NCBI GenBank assembly: GCA_030843315.1
Contig: JAUUPT010000081.1
Span: forward strand, 1-16,022
Length of the DNA stretch: 16,022 bases
Source: Bacteroidaceae bacterium
GTDB taxonomy: Bacteria > Bacteroidota > Bacteroidia > Bacteroidales > Bacteroidaceae
Direction: 5' to 3'
The notes under the pieces were generated by a model, which saw only the letters and a list, made by a program, of their open reading frames with translations, did not search any database and was not told where the DNA came from. The translations under genes were made by a program, and so were the position numbers. Of this stretch, positions 1 through 7,366 are shown in pieces. Each line of letters starts with the position of its first letter. The stretch's first letter is position 1.

Positions 1-631
1 TCTTCTCCGTATTGGTAACGAAGTAAGCAGAGAGGTAGCCACGGTCGAACTGCATACCTTCTACTACGCCGATGGTAGTGTCGGTACCCTTAGCCTCTTC
101 GATAGTGATAACACCATCCTTAGAAACCTTGCGCATGGCGTCGGCAATCAGCTTACCGATAACCGGGTCGTTGTTGGCAGATACAGAAGCTACTTGTTCA
201 ATCTTGTCATAGTTGTCGCCCACCTTTTCTGCCTGACCTTTAATGGATTCCACCACTTTGGCAACAGCCTTGTCGATACCGCGTTTGATATCCATAGGGC
301 TCGCACCGGCAGTTACGTTCTTCAATCCTTCGGCTACAATGGCTTGTGCCAAAACGGTTGCAGTAGTTGTACCGTCACCTGCGTCATCACCGGTCTTGGA
401 AGCAACTTCCTTTACCAGTTGTGCACCGGTATTCTGGTAAGCGTCTGCCAGTTCTACTTCTTTTGCTACTGTCACACCATCTTTAGTGATATGCGGAGTA
501 CCGAATTTCTTTTCGATGATAACGTTGCGACCTTTAGGGCCGAGGGTTACTTTTACTGCATTTGCCAGTGTATCGATACCTTTCTTCAATTGGTCGCGGG
601 CATCGATATTGAATAATATTTCTTTTGCCAT
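1..631 (-). CDS. groL: Chaperonin GroEL (Hsp60), N-terminal part, cut by window edge
   Basis: GroEL forms the 14-subunit double ring that folds cytosolic proteins with ATP under the GroES lid. The visible N-terminal 210 residues begin MAKEILFN and contain LGPKGRNV and the ATP-binding GDGTTTATVLAQ stretch, followed by the start of the intermediate and apical regions. The rest of the roughly 540-residue protein lies beyond position 1. The ATG (629-631) lies 41 bp downstream of the groES stop, the usual groES-groEL operon order, so it is probably transcribed from the groES promoter. No frameshift is visible. The identification is certain; only the C-terminal two thirds are missing. Confidence 0.98.
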   Translation of the reverse strand, partial: MAKEILFNIDARDQLKKGIDTLANAVKVTLGPKGRNVIIEKKFGTPHITKDGVTVAKEVELADAYQNTGAQLVKEVASKTGDDAGDGTTTATVLAQAIVAEGLKNVTAGASPMDIKRGIDKAVAKVVESIKGQAEKVGDNYDKIEQVASVSANNDPVIGKLIADAMRKVSKDGVITIEEAKGTDTTIGVVEGMQFDRGYLSAYFVTNTEK

Positions 632-672
632 AATGTTATTTACAATTTTACGGTTTACTATTTACTAATTGA

Positions 673-945
673 TTATCCCAAAACAGCGAGCACATCGCTT
701 TGACGCATCACAAGGTACTTGGCGCCTTCTACTTCCAGTTCCGTACCGGCATACTTGCCATACAGCACTGTGTCACCAACCTTCAACACCATTTCTTCGT
801 CTTTTGTTCCGTTGCCTACTGCAATCACTTCACCTTTCAAAGGTTTCTCTTTTGCCGTATCAGGAATAATGATACCGCCAATTGTTTTCTCTTCTGCAGG
901 TGCAGGGAGTATCAGCACTCTGTCTGCTAATGGTTTAATGTTCAT
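673..945 (-). CDS. groES: Co-chaperonin GroES (Hsp10)
   Basis: GroES is the heptameric lid that closes the GroEL folding chamber. The 90-residue protein has the normal family length, starts MNIKPLADRV and carries the mobile-loop segment GGIIIPD (about residues 23-29) that contacts GroEL, followed by the beta-barrel core (KGEVIAVGNG, VGDTVLYGKYAG). It is the first gene of the groES-groEL operon. Upstream there is no Bacteroides-type TAnnTTTG box; a TTGCAT/TATAAT pair is present instead (see 976-1003). The 22-bp repeat array starts about 140 bp further upstream. Confidence 0.98.
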   Translation of the reverse strand: MNIKPLADRVLILPAPAEEKTIGGIIIPDTAKEKPLKGEVIAVGNGTKDEEMVLKVGDTVLYGKYAGTELEVEGAKYLVMRQSDVLAVLG

Positions 946-975
946 AGTTCTTTTAAATTTTATATGTTATACATT

Positions 976-1003
976 ATTATAATAGTAATGTTGCTTTATG
1001 CAA
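976..1003 (-). promoter_or_regulatory. Possible groES promoter with classical -35/-10-like boxes
   Basis: On the minus strand TTGCAT (1003-998) is followed after 16 bp by TATAAT (981-976), about 30 bp before the groES ATG. This resembles a classical bacterial sigma-70 promoter rather than the TAnnTTTG pattern found before fur and recQ in this window. The region is AT-rich, so a chance match is possible. Confidence 0.3.
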
Positions 1004-1087
1004 GCGATAAAGAACTTACGAAAACTGTGCCAAAAGGAAAAGCTGTTCGTTTGGCAGGGACTAACTGCCAAAATGACAAAGCATATG

Positions 1088-1249
1088 AGTTGCGCCCGTT
1101 TCCTGTAGCGGTTACTCCCGTTCCCATCATCGGGAACGAGTGTTCCCACGTTAGGAAACGAGCGTTCCCACATGGAGAAACAGTCGTTTCCATCTGGAGA
1201 AACGAGCGTTCCCACGGTCAGAAACGAGCGTTTCCTACCGGTAGGAAAC
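1088..1249. repeat. Tandem array of about seven 22-bp palindromic units
   Basis: Units run at 1088-1109, 1110-1131, 1132-1153, 1154-1175, 1176-1197, 1198-1219 and 1220-1243 (the last is 24 bp). The core is GGAAACGAGCGTTCCCA, a short inverted repeat (GGRAAC/GTTYCC) around a 4-base centre; the first two units keep mainly the right half. Paired changes occur in the arms: GGGAAC with GTTCCC in unit 3, GAAAC with GTTTC in units 5 and 7. The array ends in a perfect 20-bp palindrome at 1230-1249 centred on CCGG. It fills much of the 390-bp gap (946-1335) between groES and the ferredoxin gene. An open reading frame runs through it on the minus strand but is only a by-product of the repeats. Function unknown; a protein-binding array or a dispersed repeat are both possible. 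Confidence 0.85.
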
Positions 1250-1335
1250 TGCAACGCATTGTTTATCAGCCGAATGAAGGCAGGAAATTACCCTGGAATT
1301 TAGCGTTTGTAAGAAGGGAGAAACGTGAAGTCAAG

Positions 1336-2076
1336 TTACAGATAATCAGCCAAGTGATAGCGCCCCTTCTTCTGTGAGGTCTTTTTGTATTGTATCACAC
1401 TTTTAGGGCAGCCGTGCAGGCAGGCCATGCAGTGGATGCAGTGTTTCCCCCATACGGGATGCCCGTCGACCATCTGTATATTCTCTACCGGACACGCCTT
1501 GCTGCATTTGCCGCAAGAGATGCATCCTTCGTCTACATGGAAACCTTTGGGACTGATGATGAAACGTACAAACAAGGGGTTCAAGACGTAGGTCTTCAGC
1601 CGCGGAGCACCGCCTTCATGCACCTTCCAGACCTTCTTCTGCCGAAGCACGGCATCCGCTATCGAGGTAATAGCACGTCGGGCATCCGCTATCTTCCGAT
1701 GGCAGAAATCATCATCATCTAAATTAAACATCGGGATATAAGTGTTGGGCATAGCCACCGACCAGGCGGCATCCAAAGGAAAGTGTTTCGACAAACGGTT
1801 CATGCCCTTGCCCATATCATCGCCACATGTGCACACGGCATAGCGATACTTGCAATCCGGCAGCCGGAGTTTTGAAAGGAAATGCACCACGACACGCGGT
1901 GCATACCAAGCATGTACCGGAAAGACAATGCCGACAACGCCGGCATGGAGCAATTCCCCGGGAATGCAGTCCTTCTTCAGGTAATCAGCGATATTAAAGA
2001 TTGTATCATGTGTAGCTTCTGCAAGCTGCTGTGCAACCCAACGGGAATTTCCGGTTCCGGTAAAATAAAGTATCAT
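1336..2076 (-). CDS. EFR1-type flavodoxin/ferredoxin fusion protein (two 4Fe-4S clusters)
   Basis: A 246-residue cytosolic electron-transfer protein. The N-terminus (ILYFTGTGNSRWVA, residues 2-15) is the phosphate-binding loop of a flavodoxin-like domain, which spans roughly residues 1-150. The C-terminus holds a bacterial dicluster ferredoxin: C185, C188, C191, C195 followed by Pro, and C213, C216, C219, C223 followed by Pro, each a complete CxxCxxCxxxCP motif. This layout matches proteins annotated as EFR1 family ferrodoxins, common in anaerobes; the physiological partner is generally unknown. The gene starts 15 bp after the stop of a small membrane protein gene, so the two are probably cotranscribed. 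No terminator is obvious downstream before the 22-bp repeat array. Confidence 0.9.
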   Translation of the reverse strand: MILYFTGTGNSRWVAQQLAEATHDTIFNIADYLKKDCIPGELLHAGVVGIVFPVHAWYAPRVVVHFLSKLRLPDCKYRYAVCTCGDDMGKGMNRLSKHFPLDAAWSVAMPNTYIPMFNLDDDDFCHRKIADARRAITSIADAVLRQKKVWKVHEGGAPRLKTYVLNPLFVRFIISPKGFHVDEGCISCGKCSKACPVENIQMVDGHPVWGKHCIHCMACLHGCPKSVIQYKKTSQKKGRYHLADYL

Positions 2077-2091
2077 ATATTCTTTCTGCTT

Positions 2092-2250
2092 CTATTCCAG
2101 CAGTTCCTCTATGGAACAGCTTTCCCAAAATGTTTTTGTGGAATGTACCAACGAACTGCCCATGTAGAGCAAAAACAACACCGCTATGACAATCATCAGA
2201 ATACTGATGAGGGCATTGTGCTTTTCTTGTCTAACCTCAATGGATACCAT
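2092..2250 (-). CDS. Small single-span membrane protein (52 aa)
   Basis: The frame is open further upstream to 2343, but the ATG at 2248-2250 is preferred because AAAAAAGGAGG lies 5 bases before it, an unusually strong Shine-Dalgarno sequence for this group. The resulting 52-residue protein begins MVSIEVRQEKHNA, has one hydrophobic segment (about residues 14-32, ISILMIVIAVLFLLYMGSS) and an acidic C-terminal tail with one cysteine. The charge pattern suggests a short cytoplasmic N-terminus. It lies 15 bp upstream of the EFR1-type ferredoxin gene in the same direction, which suggests a linked role, perhaps at the membrane. I do not recognise a family. Confidence 0.65.
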   Translation of the reverse strand: MVSIEVRQEKHNALISILMIVIAVLFLLYMGSSLVHSTKTFWESCSIEELLE

Positions 2251-2276
2251 AAGAACCTCCTTTTTTAGTGTTGCTG

Positions 2277-2284
2277 CAAAAGTA
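2277..2284 (-). promoter_or_regulatory. Candidate -7 box for the small membrane protein/ferredoxin unit
   Basis: The minus strand reads TACTTTTG, a full match to the Bacteroides TAnnTTTG -7 pattern, 27 bp before the chosen ATG at 2250. A second match, TATATTTG, lies at 2321-2328. Neither has a convincing TTTG at the -33 position, so the exact promoter is unsettled. Confidence 0.4.
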
Positions 2285-2331
2285 AGGGGCGGATATTTCA
2301 TTCCTCCTACACTCCTATGACAAATATAACA

Positions 2332-2359
2332 AAAAAGGAGCATTATAGTGCTCCTTTTT
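2332..2359 (-). terminator. Rho-independent terminator after hisS
   Basis: An 11-bp perfect stem (2332-2342 with 2349-2359, GGAGCA/TGCTCC core) around the six-base loop TTATAG, with A/T runs on both sides. It lies about 20 bp past the hisS stop, so it should end hisS transcription and separate it from the next minus-strand unit. Confidence 0.85.
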
Positions 2360-2378
2360 AAATGATTTTCAGTTTTTA

Positions 2379-3740
2379 TTAACTCAATTCGCTAATCAAC
2401 TCCTGAGGAGTAACGAGTTTCTGCTCGCCGGTCTCCATATTCTTTAAAGTCACCTTGCCTTCGTTCAGCTCGTTTTCGCCTACCAGGGCTACGAACGGAA
2501 TGGCTTTGGAGTTGGCGTAGCTCATCTGCTTCTTCATCTTGCTTGCGTCCGGGAAGATTTCCGCCCGGATGCCGGCAGCACGTACCTGAGCCAGCACGCT
2601 GATGGAGAAAGCGGCTTCTTTCTCACCAAAGTTGATGAACAGTAATTGGGTGCTGTTCACGGCTTCTTTCGGATAAAGGTCGAGCTGGTTCAGCACGTCG
2701 AAGATGCGGTCGGCACCGAAAGAGATGCCCACACCCGACACACCTGCCATACCGAATACACCCGTCAAATTGTCATAACGGCCACCACCGGTGATACTGC
2801 CAATTTGTACGTCGAGTGCTTTCACCTCGAAGATGGCGCCGGTATAGTAATTCAAACCACGGGCCAGCGTCAGGTCGAGTTCAATTTCGTTCTTCAGTCC
2901 GATATTCTTTAAGGTAGAAAGGATAAATTCGCTTTCTTCCACTCCCTTCAAGCCGATTTCGCTGGTGGCAAGCACTTCTTTCAAGGTAGAGAGTTTCTCT
3001 TCGTTGCTGCCGTTCAGCAGGATGATGGGTTGCAGCTTGGCAATGGCCCCATCACTGATACCCTTCTCTTTCAGTTCGGCATTAACGTTGTCCAGACCAA
3101 TCTTGTCCAGCTTGTCAATGGCAACGGTAATATCTACAATCTTGTCGGCTTCGCCGATAATCTCGGCAATACCGCTCAGTATCTTACGATTATTGATCTT
3201 GATGCAAACGCGGATGTTGAAGCGGGTGAATACGGTATCGACAATCTGCATCAGTTCTACTTCGTTCAGCAGGGAGTCGCTGCCCACCACGTCGGCATCG
3301 CACTGATAGAACTCGCGGTAGCGCCCCTTCTGCGGACGGTCGGCACGCCATACGGGTTGTATCTGATAGCGTTTGAAAGGGAAGGTGATTTCATCACGGT
3401 GCATCACCACGTAGCGGGCGAAAGGCACGGTGAGGTCGTAGCGCAAACCTTTCTCGCAGAACTTGCTGGCAAGTTTGGCGGCATTGCGGCTCAACAGTTC
3501 TTCATCGGTCAGACCGGAGAAGTAATCACCTGAGTTCTGTATCTTGAACAGGAGTTTGTCACCTTCTTCACCGTATTTTCCCATCAGCGTAGAAAGCATC
3601 TCCATAGAAGGAGTTTCAATCTGCTGGAAACCATAGAGGTGATATACCTCACGAATGGTATTGAATATATAGTTACGCTTCGCCATTTCTACAGGCGAAA
3701 AGTCGCGGGTTCCTTTCGGAATACTGGGTTTTGCTGCCAT
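2379..3740 (-). CDS. hisS: Histidyl-tRNA synthetase
   Basis: A class II aminoacyl-tRNA synthetase that attaches histidine to tRNA-His in the cytosol. The 453-residue length fits the bacterial family. Visible signatures are the N-terminal PKGTRDFSP (8-16), motif 2 with RYQIQPVWRADRPQKGRYREF (124-145 region), the histidine-specific LARGLNYYTG (292-301), TGGGRYDNL (317-325) and the motif 3 segment GISFGADRI (338-346). The C-terminal anticodon-binding domain follows (about 365-453). It is transcribed alone: a TAACTTTG box lies at 3772-3779 and a strong terminator follows the stop. No anomalies. Confidence 0.98.
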   Translation of the reverse strand: MAAKPSIPKGTRDFSPVEMAKRNYIFNTIREVYHLYGFQQIETPSMEMLSTLMGKYGEEGDKLLFKIQNSGDYFSGLTDEELLSRNAAKLASKFCEKGLRYDLTVPFARYVVMHRDEITFPFKRYQIQPVWRADRPQKGRYREFYQCDADVVGSDSLLNEVELMQIVDTVFTRFNIRVCIKINNRKILSGIAEIIGEADKIVDITVAIDKLDKIGLDNVNAELKEKGISDGAIAKLQPIILLNGSNEEKLSTLKEVLATSEIGLKGVEESEFILSTLKNIGLKNEIELDLTLARGLNYYTGAIFEVKALDVQIGSITGGGRYDNLTGVFGMAGVSGVGISFGADRIFDVLNQLDLYPKEAVNSTQLLFINFGEKEAAFSISVLAQVRAAGIRAEIFPDASKMKKQMSYANSKAIPFVALVGENELNEGKVTLKNMETGEQKLVTPQELISELS

Positions 3741-3771
3741 AATCGTATCAATTACTTTAAGAATCGAGCGG

Positions 3772-3779
3772 CAAAGTTA
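3772..3779 (-). promoter_or_regulatory. Candidate -7 promoter box for hisS
   Basis: The minus strand reads TAACTTTG, a full match to the Bacteroides TAnnTTTG -7 element, 31 bp before the hisS ATG. The upstream -33 TTTG is not well conserved. Confidence 0.55.
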
Positions 3780-3802
3780 CGGTATTTTATTGATAAGAAA
3801 AA

Positions 3803-3839
3803 AAAATGCCTTCTCCAATTCAGATGGAGAAGGCATTTT
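3803..3839 (-). terminator. Rho-independent terminator after the YugP-type peptidase gene
   Basis: A 15-bp perfect stem (3803-3817 with 3825-3839) around a seven-base loop. On the minus strand it is followed by a run of nine T. It lies 19 bp past the stop of the peptidase gene at 3859. Confidence 0.9.
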
Positions 3840-3858
3840 CTGTATGTATCAAGAACGA

Positions 3859-4554
3859 TTAGTTTCTGCGTCCCAGGAATATCATAATGTAATAAATCAA
3901 CGTTGCCAGTGAGCCAAGGGCAGCTACCACATAGGTATAAGCGGCAGAGCGAAGTGCATCTTCGGCTTTCGCATGGTTGTATGAATTCGTAATGCCCGAA
4001 CCGTTCAGCCATACCAGCGCGCGCTTGCTTGCATTGATTTCTACCGGCAGGGTGATGAAACTGAACAGGGTGGTCATAGCGAACAAGATGATACCGGCAA
4101 GCAGCAGTTGCGGGAACGTGTTCAGCAACAAGATGCCGGCAAGCAGCACCCACGTCATCCATTGCGAAGCGAAAGATACCACCGGCACCAACTTGCTGCG
4201 CATCGTCAGCGGAGCATAAGCACGGGCATGCTGCACGGCATGGCCACACTCATGGGCAGCAACGGCGGCAGCCATGATGCTGTTACTTGCATACACGCTT
4301 TCACTCAGGTTCACCGTCTTATTGGCAGGGTTGTAATGGTCGGTCAGATGTCCCGGAGTATGTGTCACGGTGACATCGTAAATACCATTATCGTGCAGCA
4401 TCTTCAATGCCACGTCCCGTCCTGTCATTCCGTTGCCGGTAGGGATCTTAGAGTATTTCTTGAACTTGTTCTGGAGGTTCATCTGTACCAGCCAGCTGAC
4501 AACGGCAATACCGATAAAGATAATCCATTGTATTCCTATCATTCCTGTAGTCAT
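3859..4554 (-). CDS. Membrane zinc metallopeptidase, YugP family
   Basis: A 231-residue integral membrane protein of the YugP-like neutral zinc metallopeptidase family (Pfam Zn_peptidase_2). A first membrane segment spans about residues 8-24. The zinc site is AAHECGHAVQHA, with HExxH at H101-H105. Two further hydrophobic stretches lie near 125-165, and another near the C-terminus ends in GRRN. The family is widespread and of poorly known substrate; a membrane protein quality-control role is usually inferred. The gene stands alone with its own terminator. A TATTTTTG box (4616-4623) about 60 bp before the ATG could be its promoter. All family hallmarks visible here are intact. Confidence 0.9.
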   Translation of the reverse strand: MTTGMIGIQWIIFIGIAVVSWLVQMNLQNKFKKYSKIPTGNGMTGRDVALKMLHDNGIYDVTVTHTPGHLTDHYNPANKTVNLSESVYASNSIMAAAVAAHECGHAVQHARAYAPLTMRSKLVPVVSFASQWMTWVLLAGILLLNTFPQLLLAGIILFAMTTLFSFITLPVEINASKRALVWLNGSGITNSYNHAKAEDALRSAAYTYVVAALGSLATLIYYIMIFLGRRN

Positions 4555-4678
4555 AGTCTTTTTTCTTTTTTAATGAATAATTATGTCGTTTCTTATTGTA
4601 GAACAAATAGTTTGCCAAAAATAAATGGAAACAAGGAACAATGCGATAGTTTCCACTATCTTTTAGGAAGAATTAAAG

Positions 4679-4707
4679 AAATAGTGATTAATCACTAATC
4701 ACTATTT
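4679..4707 (-). terminator. AT-rich hairpin overlapping the end of the fucosidase gene
   Basis: An 11-bp perfect inverted repeat, AAATAGTGATT (4679-4689) and its complement (4697-4707), with loop AATCACT. It overlaps the fucosidase stop codon at 4688-4690, and on the minus strand is followed by CTTTAATTCTT. It probably acts as a weak terminator, but it lacks a GC-rich stem. Confidence 0.45.
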
Positions 4708-5992
4708 CCACCACCTTATCTATATCTCTCGGCACTTCAGGTAAATACAGCATGACACCACCCTCACACTTCTGAGTTTTCAAAGGAAGGCGGTCGGCAT
4801 AACCGACAGCTCTCTTTACCTTCTTTCCCTGCAAAGGCAGGAAGAGCGCCTTGTCCTGCAAATCGAGAATGTGCACATACAGTTTATCTCCTTTCTGTGT
4901 AGTCACTCCCCACGGATGAGGGGCGATGCATCCTCCGCGGGTTCCGTAAATGGTTTCACCATATACTTGCATCCACTCCCCCACTTCTGCCAATCGCTCC
5001 AGGGCTACGGCAGGGAGTTCGCCATCGGGTTGCGGGCCGATGTTCATCAGCAGGTTGGCATCCTTGCCGGCTGCCTTCACCAGATAGTGTATCAGTGTTT
5101 TGGGCGATTTGTAATCTTGGTCGGTAATCTTATAACCCCACATGCCATTCATGGTTTCGCAAGTCTCCAGCGGCAAGGCGCTGATGTTTTGTCCGGAAAG
5201 GCCGGCATTGTTTTCGCCGGGAAGGTCACGTTCAAAGATTTGGATATCTTCGCCGGCAAAAGGCACCTGATGATGATTGTTGCCCACCAGGCACGCCGGT
5301 TGCAGGCGGTGTATCATGGCGTATTGTTCCGGCAGCTGCCAGTCGAAGCCCGGGTTTTCATCCTGATCCCACCAACCATCAAACCAGATAGCACCTATCT
5401 TTCCATAATTGGTGAGCAGTTCCGTCAACTGATTATTCATAAACTGATAGTAGCTATTCCAGTCGCCTTTCGGATTCGGACGTCCGGTACCACGCCCTGT
5501 ACGTCCCCACGGAGCATCTTCGCGAGCCCAGTCGATATGCGAATAGTACAGATGCAGACGGATGCCTTGCTTGTGGCACTCATCAGCCAATTCCTTCAAT
5601 ATATCGCGCCCGAAAGGAGTAGCGTCCACAACATTATAGTTGGAGTAGCGGGTGTGGAACATGGAGAAGCCTTCGTGATGGCGGGAAGTGAAGCAGATAT
5701 ACTTGGCACCGGATGCCTTGATGGCGGCTACCCATTTGGCGGCATCGAACTTGGAAGGATAAAAGCCGCCAGCCAGTTTGGCATATTCCTTATAATTCAG
5801 ATCCTTATTCGTCATCGTCCACTCTCCGGTGGCGAGCATGCTATACAGCCCCCAATGCAGGAAGATACCAAAGCGGTTGTCCCTGAATTCCTGGCGGGAC
5901 TTCAGGTTCTCTTCCGTCGACTGATAGGTCTGCGACCTGGCGGAAGAGATAAAAAGGAATACCAGTAAGAAAGATAAAAGATGTGTTTTCAT
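4688..5992 (-). CDS. Secreted GH29 alpha-L-fucosidase
   Basis: A glycoside hydrolase that removes terminal alpha-L-fucose from glycans such as mucin or milk oligosaccharides. The 434-residue protein from the ATG at 5990-5992 has a clear signal peptide (MKTHLLSFLLVFLFISSARS), so export to the periplasm or surface is expected. Family 29 features: FGIFLHWGLYS (41-51), RHHEGFSMF (104-112), the nucleophile motif AIWFDGWW with D205, and TMNGMWGY (about 280-287). An in-frame GTG at 6013 would add seven residues before the signal peptide and is rejected. No SusCD pair is adjacent, so it is not part of an obvious polysaccharide utilisation locus here. Linkage preference cannot be read from the sequence alone. 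Confidence 0.93.
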   Translation of the reverse strand: MKTHLLSFLLVFLFISSARSQTYQSTEENLKSRQEFRDNRFGIFLHWGLYSMLATGEWTMTNKDLNYKEYAKLAGGFYPSKFDAAKWVAAIKASGAKYICFTSRHHEGFSMFHTRYSNYNVVDATPFGRDILKELADECHKQGIRLHLYYSHIDWAREDAPWGRTGRGTGRPNPKGDWNSYYQFMNNQLTELLTNYGKIGAIWFDGWWDQDENPGFDWQLPEQYAMIHRLQPACLVGNNHHQVPFAGEDIQIFERDLPGENNAGLSGQNISALPLETCETMNGMWGYKITDQDYKSPKTLIHYLVKAAGKDANLLMNIGPQPDGELPAVALERLAEVGEWMQVYGETIYGTRGGCIAPHPWGVTTQKGDKLYVHILDLQDKALFLPLQGKKVKRAVGYADRLPLKTQKCEGGVMLYLPEVPRDIDKVVEIVISD

Positions 5993-6008
5993 GGTAGTAA
6001 ATAAAAAA

Positions 6009-6073
6009 GGCACGAATCATCCGGATTTCTGCGCTTCATCAGATGAAACCGCGAAATCCGTGTAATCCGTGCC
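6009..6073. repeat. 65-bp imperfect long hairpin between purA and the fucosidase gene
   Basis: The outer arms are GGCACGAATCATCCGGATTTC and, on the other strand, a near-identical sequence with GGCACGGATTACACGGATTTC character; the centre TTCATC-A-GATGAA is itself self-complementary, so the whole 65 bp can fold on itself. The right arm, ATCCGTGTAATCCGTGCC, looks like a REP-type dispersed repeat rather than a classical terminator because no T run follows. It sits about 20 bp past the purA stop and may serve as transcript end or RNA-stability element. Confidence 0.75.
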
Positions 6074-6094
6074 TGAAGGTTATTCGTCTATTTC

Positions 6095-7366
6095 TTATTC
6101 TTCAGTATAACGCTCGATAGTCTGTTCACGATCAGGCCCTAAAGATACAATCTTGATGGGCACACCGAGTTGCTCTTCGAGGAAGGACAAGTAAGCGTTG
6201 AACTCTTCGGGGAATTCATCCTCGCTCTGCATCTTGGTCATATCCGTCTCCCAACCCGGCAACTCTACATAGACTGGTTCAACGGTTTCGCTGATGTCGA
6301 ACGGGAAGTAATCTATCTCTTCGCCATTCATCTTATAAGCCACGCAAGCCTTGATGGTTTCAAAAGAGTCGAGCACATCGCTCTTCATCATAATCAGTTT
6401 AGTGACGCCATCTATCATAATGGCATATTTCAAAGCTACCAGGTCAATCCAGCCGCAACGACGCTTGCGTCCTGTAACCGAACCGAACTCATGTCCCAAA
6501 GTGCAAATCTGGTCTCCCGTCTTGTCGAACAATTCTGTGGGGAACGGGCCGGCACCTACACGCGTGCAATATGCCTTGAAGATACCATATACTTCACCAA
6601 TCTTGTTGGGAGCTACGCCCAGACCGGTACAAGCTCCTGCACAAACCGTATTGGAAGAGGTAACGAAAGGATAGGAACCGAAGTCAATATCCAACATCGT
6701 TCCTTGTGCACCCTCGCACAACACTGACTTACCGGAAGCCAGCAGATTGTTCATCTCGTGCTCACTGTCTACCAACTGGAACTGCTTCAGGTATTCGATA
6801 CCTTCAAACCATGCTTTTTCCAGTTCCGTAAGGTCATAAGCATAATTCAAGCTTTTCAATATCTGTTCGTGGCGTGCCTTAGCAGCGGCATATTTCTTAT
6901 CAAAATCATGCAAGATATCTCCTACACGTACACCGTTGCGGCTTATCTTATCGGTATAAGTAGGCCCGATGCCCTTGCCGGTAGTTCCTACCTTTGCATC
7001 ACCCTTGGCTGCTTCGTAAGCTGCATCGAGTATGCGGTGGGTAGGGAGAATGAGGTGTGCTTTCTTGGAAATGTGCAAGCGTTCCTTCAAGTTATGGCCG
7101 GATGCTTCCAAAGACTCGGCTTCTGCCTTGAAAAGAGCCGGATCCAGTACCACACCGTTACCGATGATATTCACTTTGTCACCCTGGAAAATTCCCGAAG
7201 GAATAGAACGGAGCACATATTTCTGCCCTTCGAACTCAAGTGTATGTCCGGCGTTCGGTCCACCCTGGAAACGGGCTACGACATCGTATCGCGGAGTTAA
7301 CACGTCAACGACTTTGCCTTTGCCTTCGTCGCCCCATTGCAATCCTAATAATACGTCTACTTTCAT
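6095..7366 (-). CDS. purA: Adenylosuccinate synthetase
   Basis: A GTP-dependent enzyme that joins IMP and aspartate to form adenylosuccinate, the first committed step of AMP synthesis, in the cytosol. The 423-residue length is typical. The N-terminal glycine loop GLQWGDEGKGK (8-18) holds the catalytic Asp, NAGHT (about 39-43) the catalytic His; TTGKGIGPTY and the GTP-site SLGPDRE near the C-terminus are also intact. Its ATG overlaps the stop codon of the upstream Fur-family gene (ATGA), so the two genes are translationally coupled in one operon, with the promoter ahead of the regulator. Confidence 0.98.
   Translation of the reverse strand: MKVDVLLGLQWGDEGKGKVVDVLTPRYDVVARFQGGPNAGHTLEFEGQKYVLRSIPSGIFQGDKVNIIGNGVVLDPALFKAEAESLEASGHNLKERLHISKKAHLILPTHRILDAAYEAAKGDAKVGTTGKGIGPTYTDKISRNGVRVGDILHDFDKKYAAAKARHEQILKSLNYAYDLTELEKAWFEGIEYLKQFQLVDSEHEMNNLLASGKSVLCEGAQGTMLDIDFGSYPFVTSSNTVCAGACTGLGVAPNKIGEVYGIFKAYCTRVGAGPFPTELFDKTGDQICTLGHEFGSVTGRKRRCGWIDLVALKYAIMIDGVTKLIMMKSDVLDSFETIKACVAYKMNGEEIDYFPFDISETVEPVYVELPGWETDMTKMQSEDEFPEEFNAYLSFLEEQLGVPIKIVSLGPDREQTIERYTEE

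Noticed and set aside
1088..1249. CRISPR array
   Set aside because: The units are contiguous 22-bp tandem copies with no unique spacers of CRISPR length, and no cas genes are present.
967..1254. Minus-strand 95-aa open frame through the palindromic array
   Set aside because: Its repetitive sequence is produced by the 22-bp DNA repeats; 22 is not a multiple of three, so the units are read in changing frames, and there is no ribosome site or family match.
3752..4249. 165-aa minus-strand frame overlapping the YugP-type peptidase
   Set aside because: It overlaps the well-supported peptidase gene in another frame and runs through its terminator.
4871..5968. 365-aa plus-strand open frame
   Set aside because: It lies antisense inside the GH29 fucosidase gene, whose catalytic motifs are intact on the other strand.
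5993..6013. Upstream GTG start for the fucosidase
   Set aside because: It would put seven residues ahead of a canonical signal peptide; the ATG at 5990-5992 gives the expected N-terminus.
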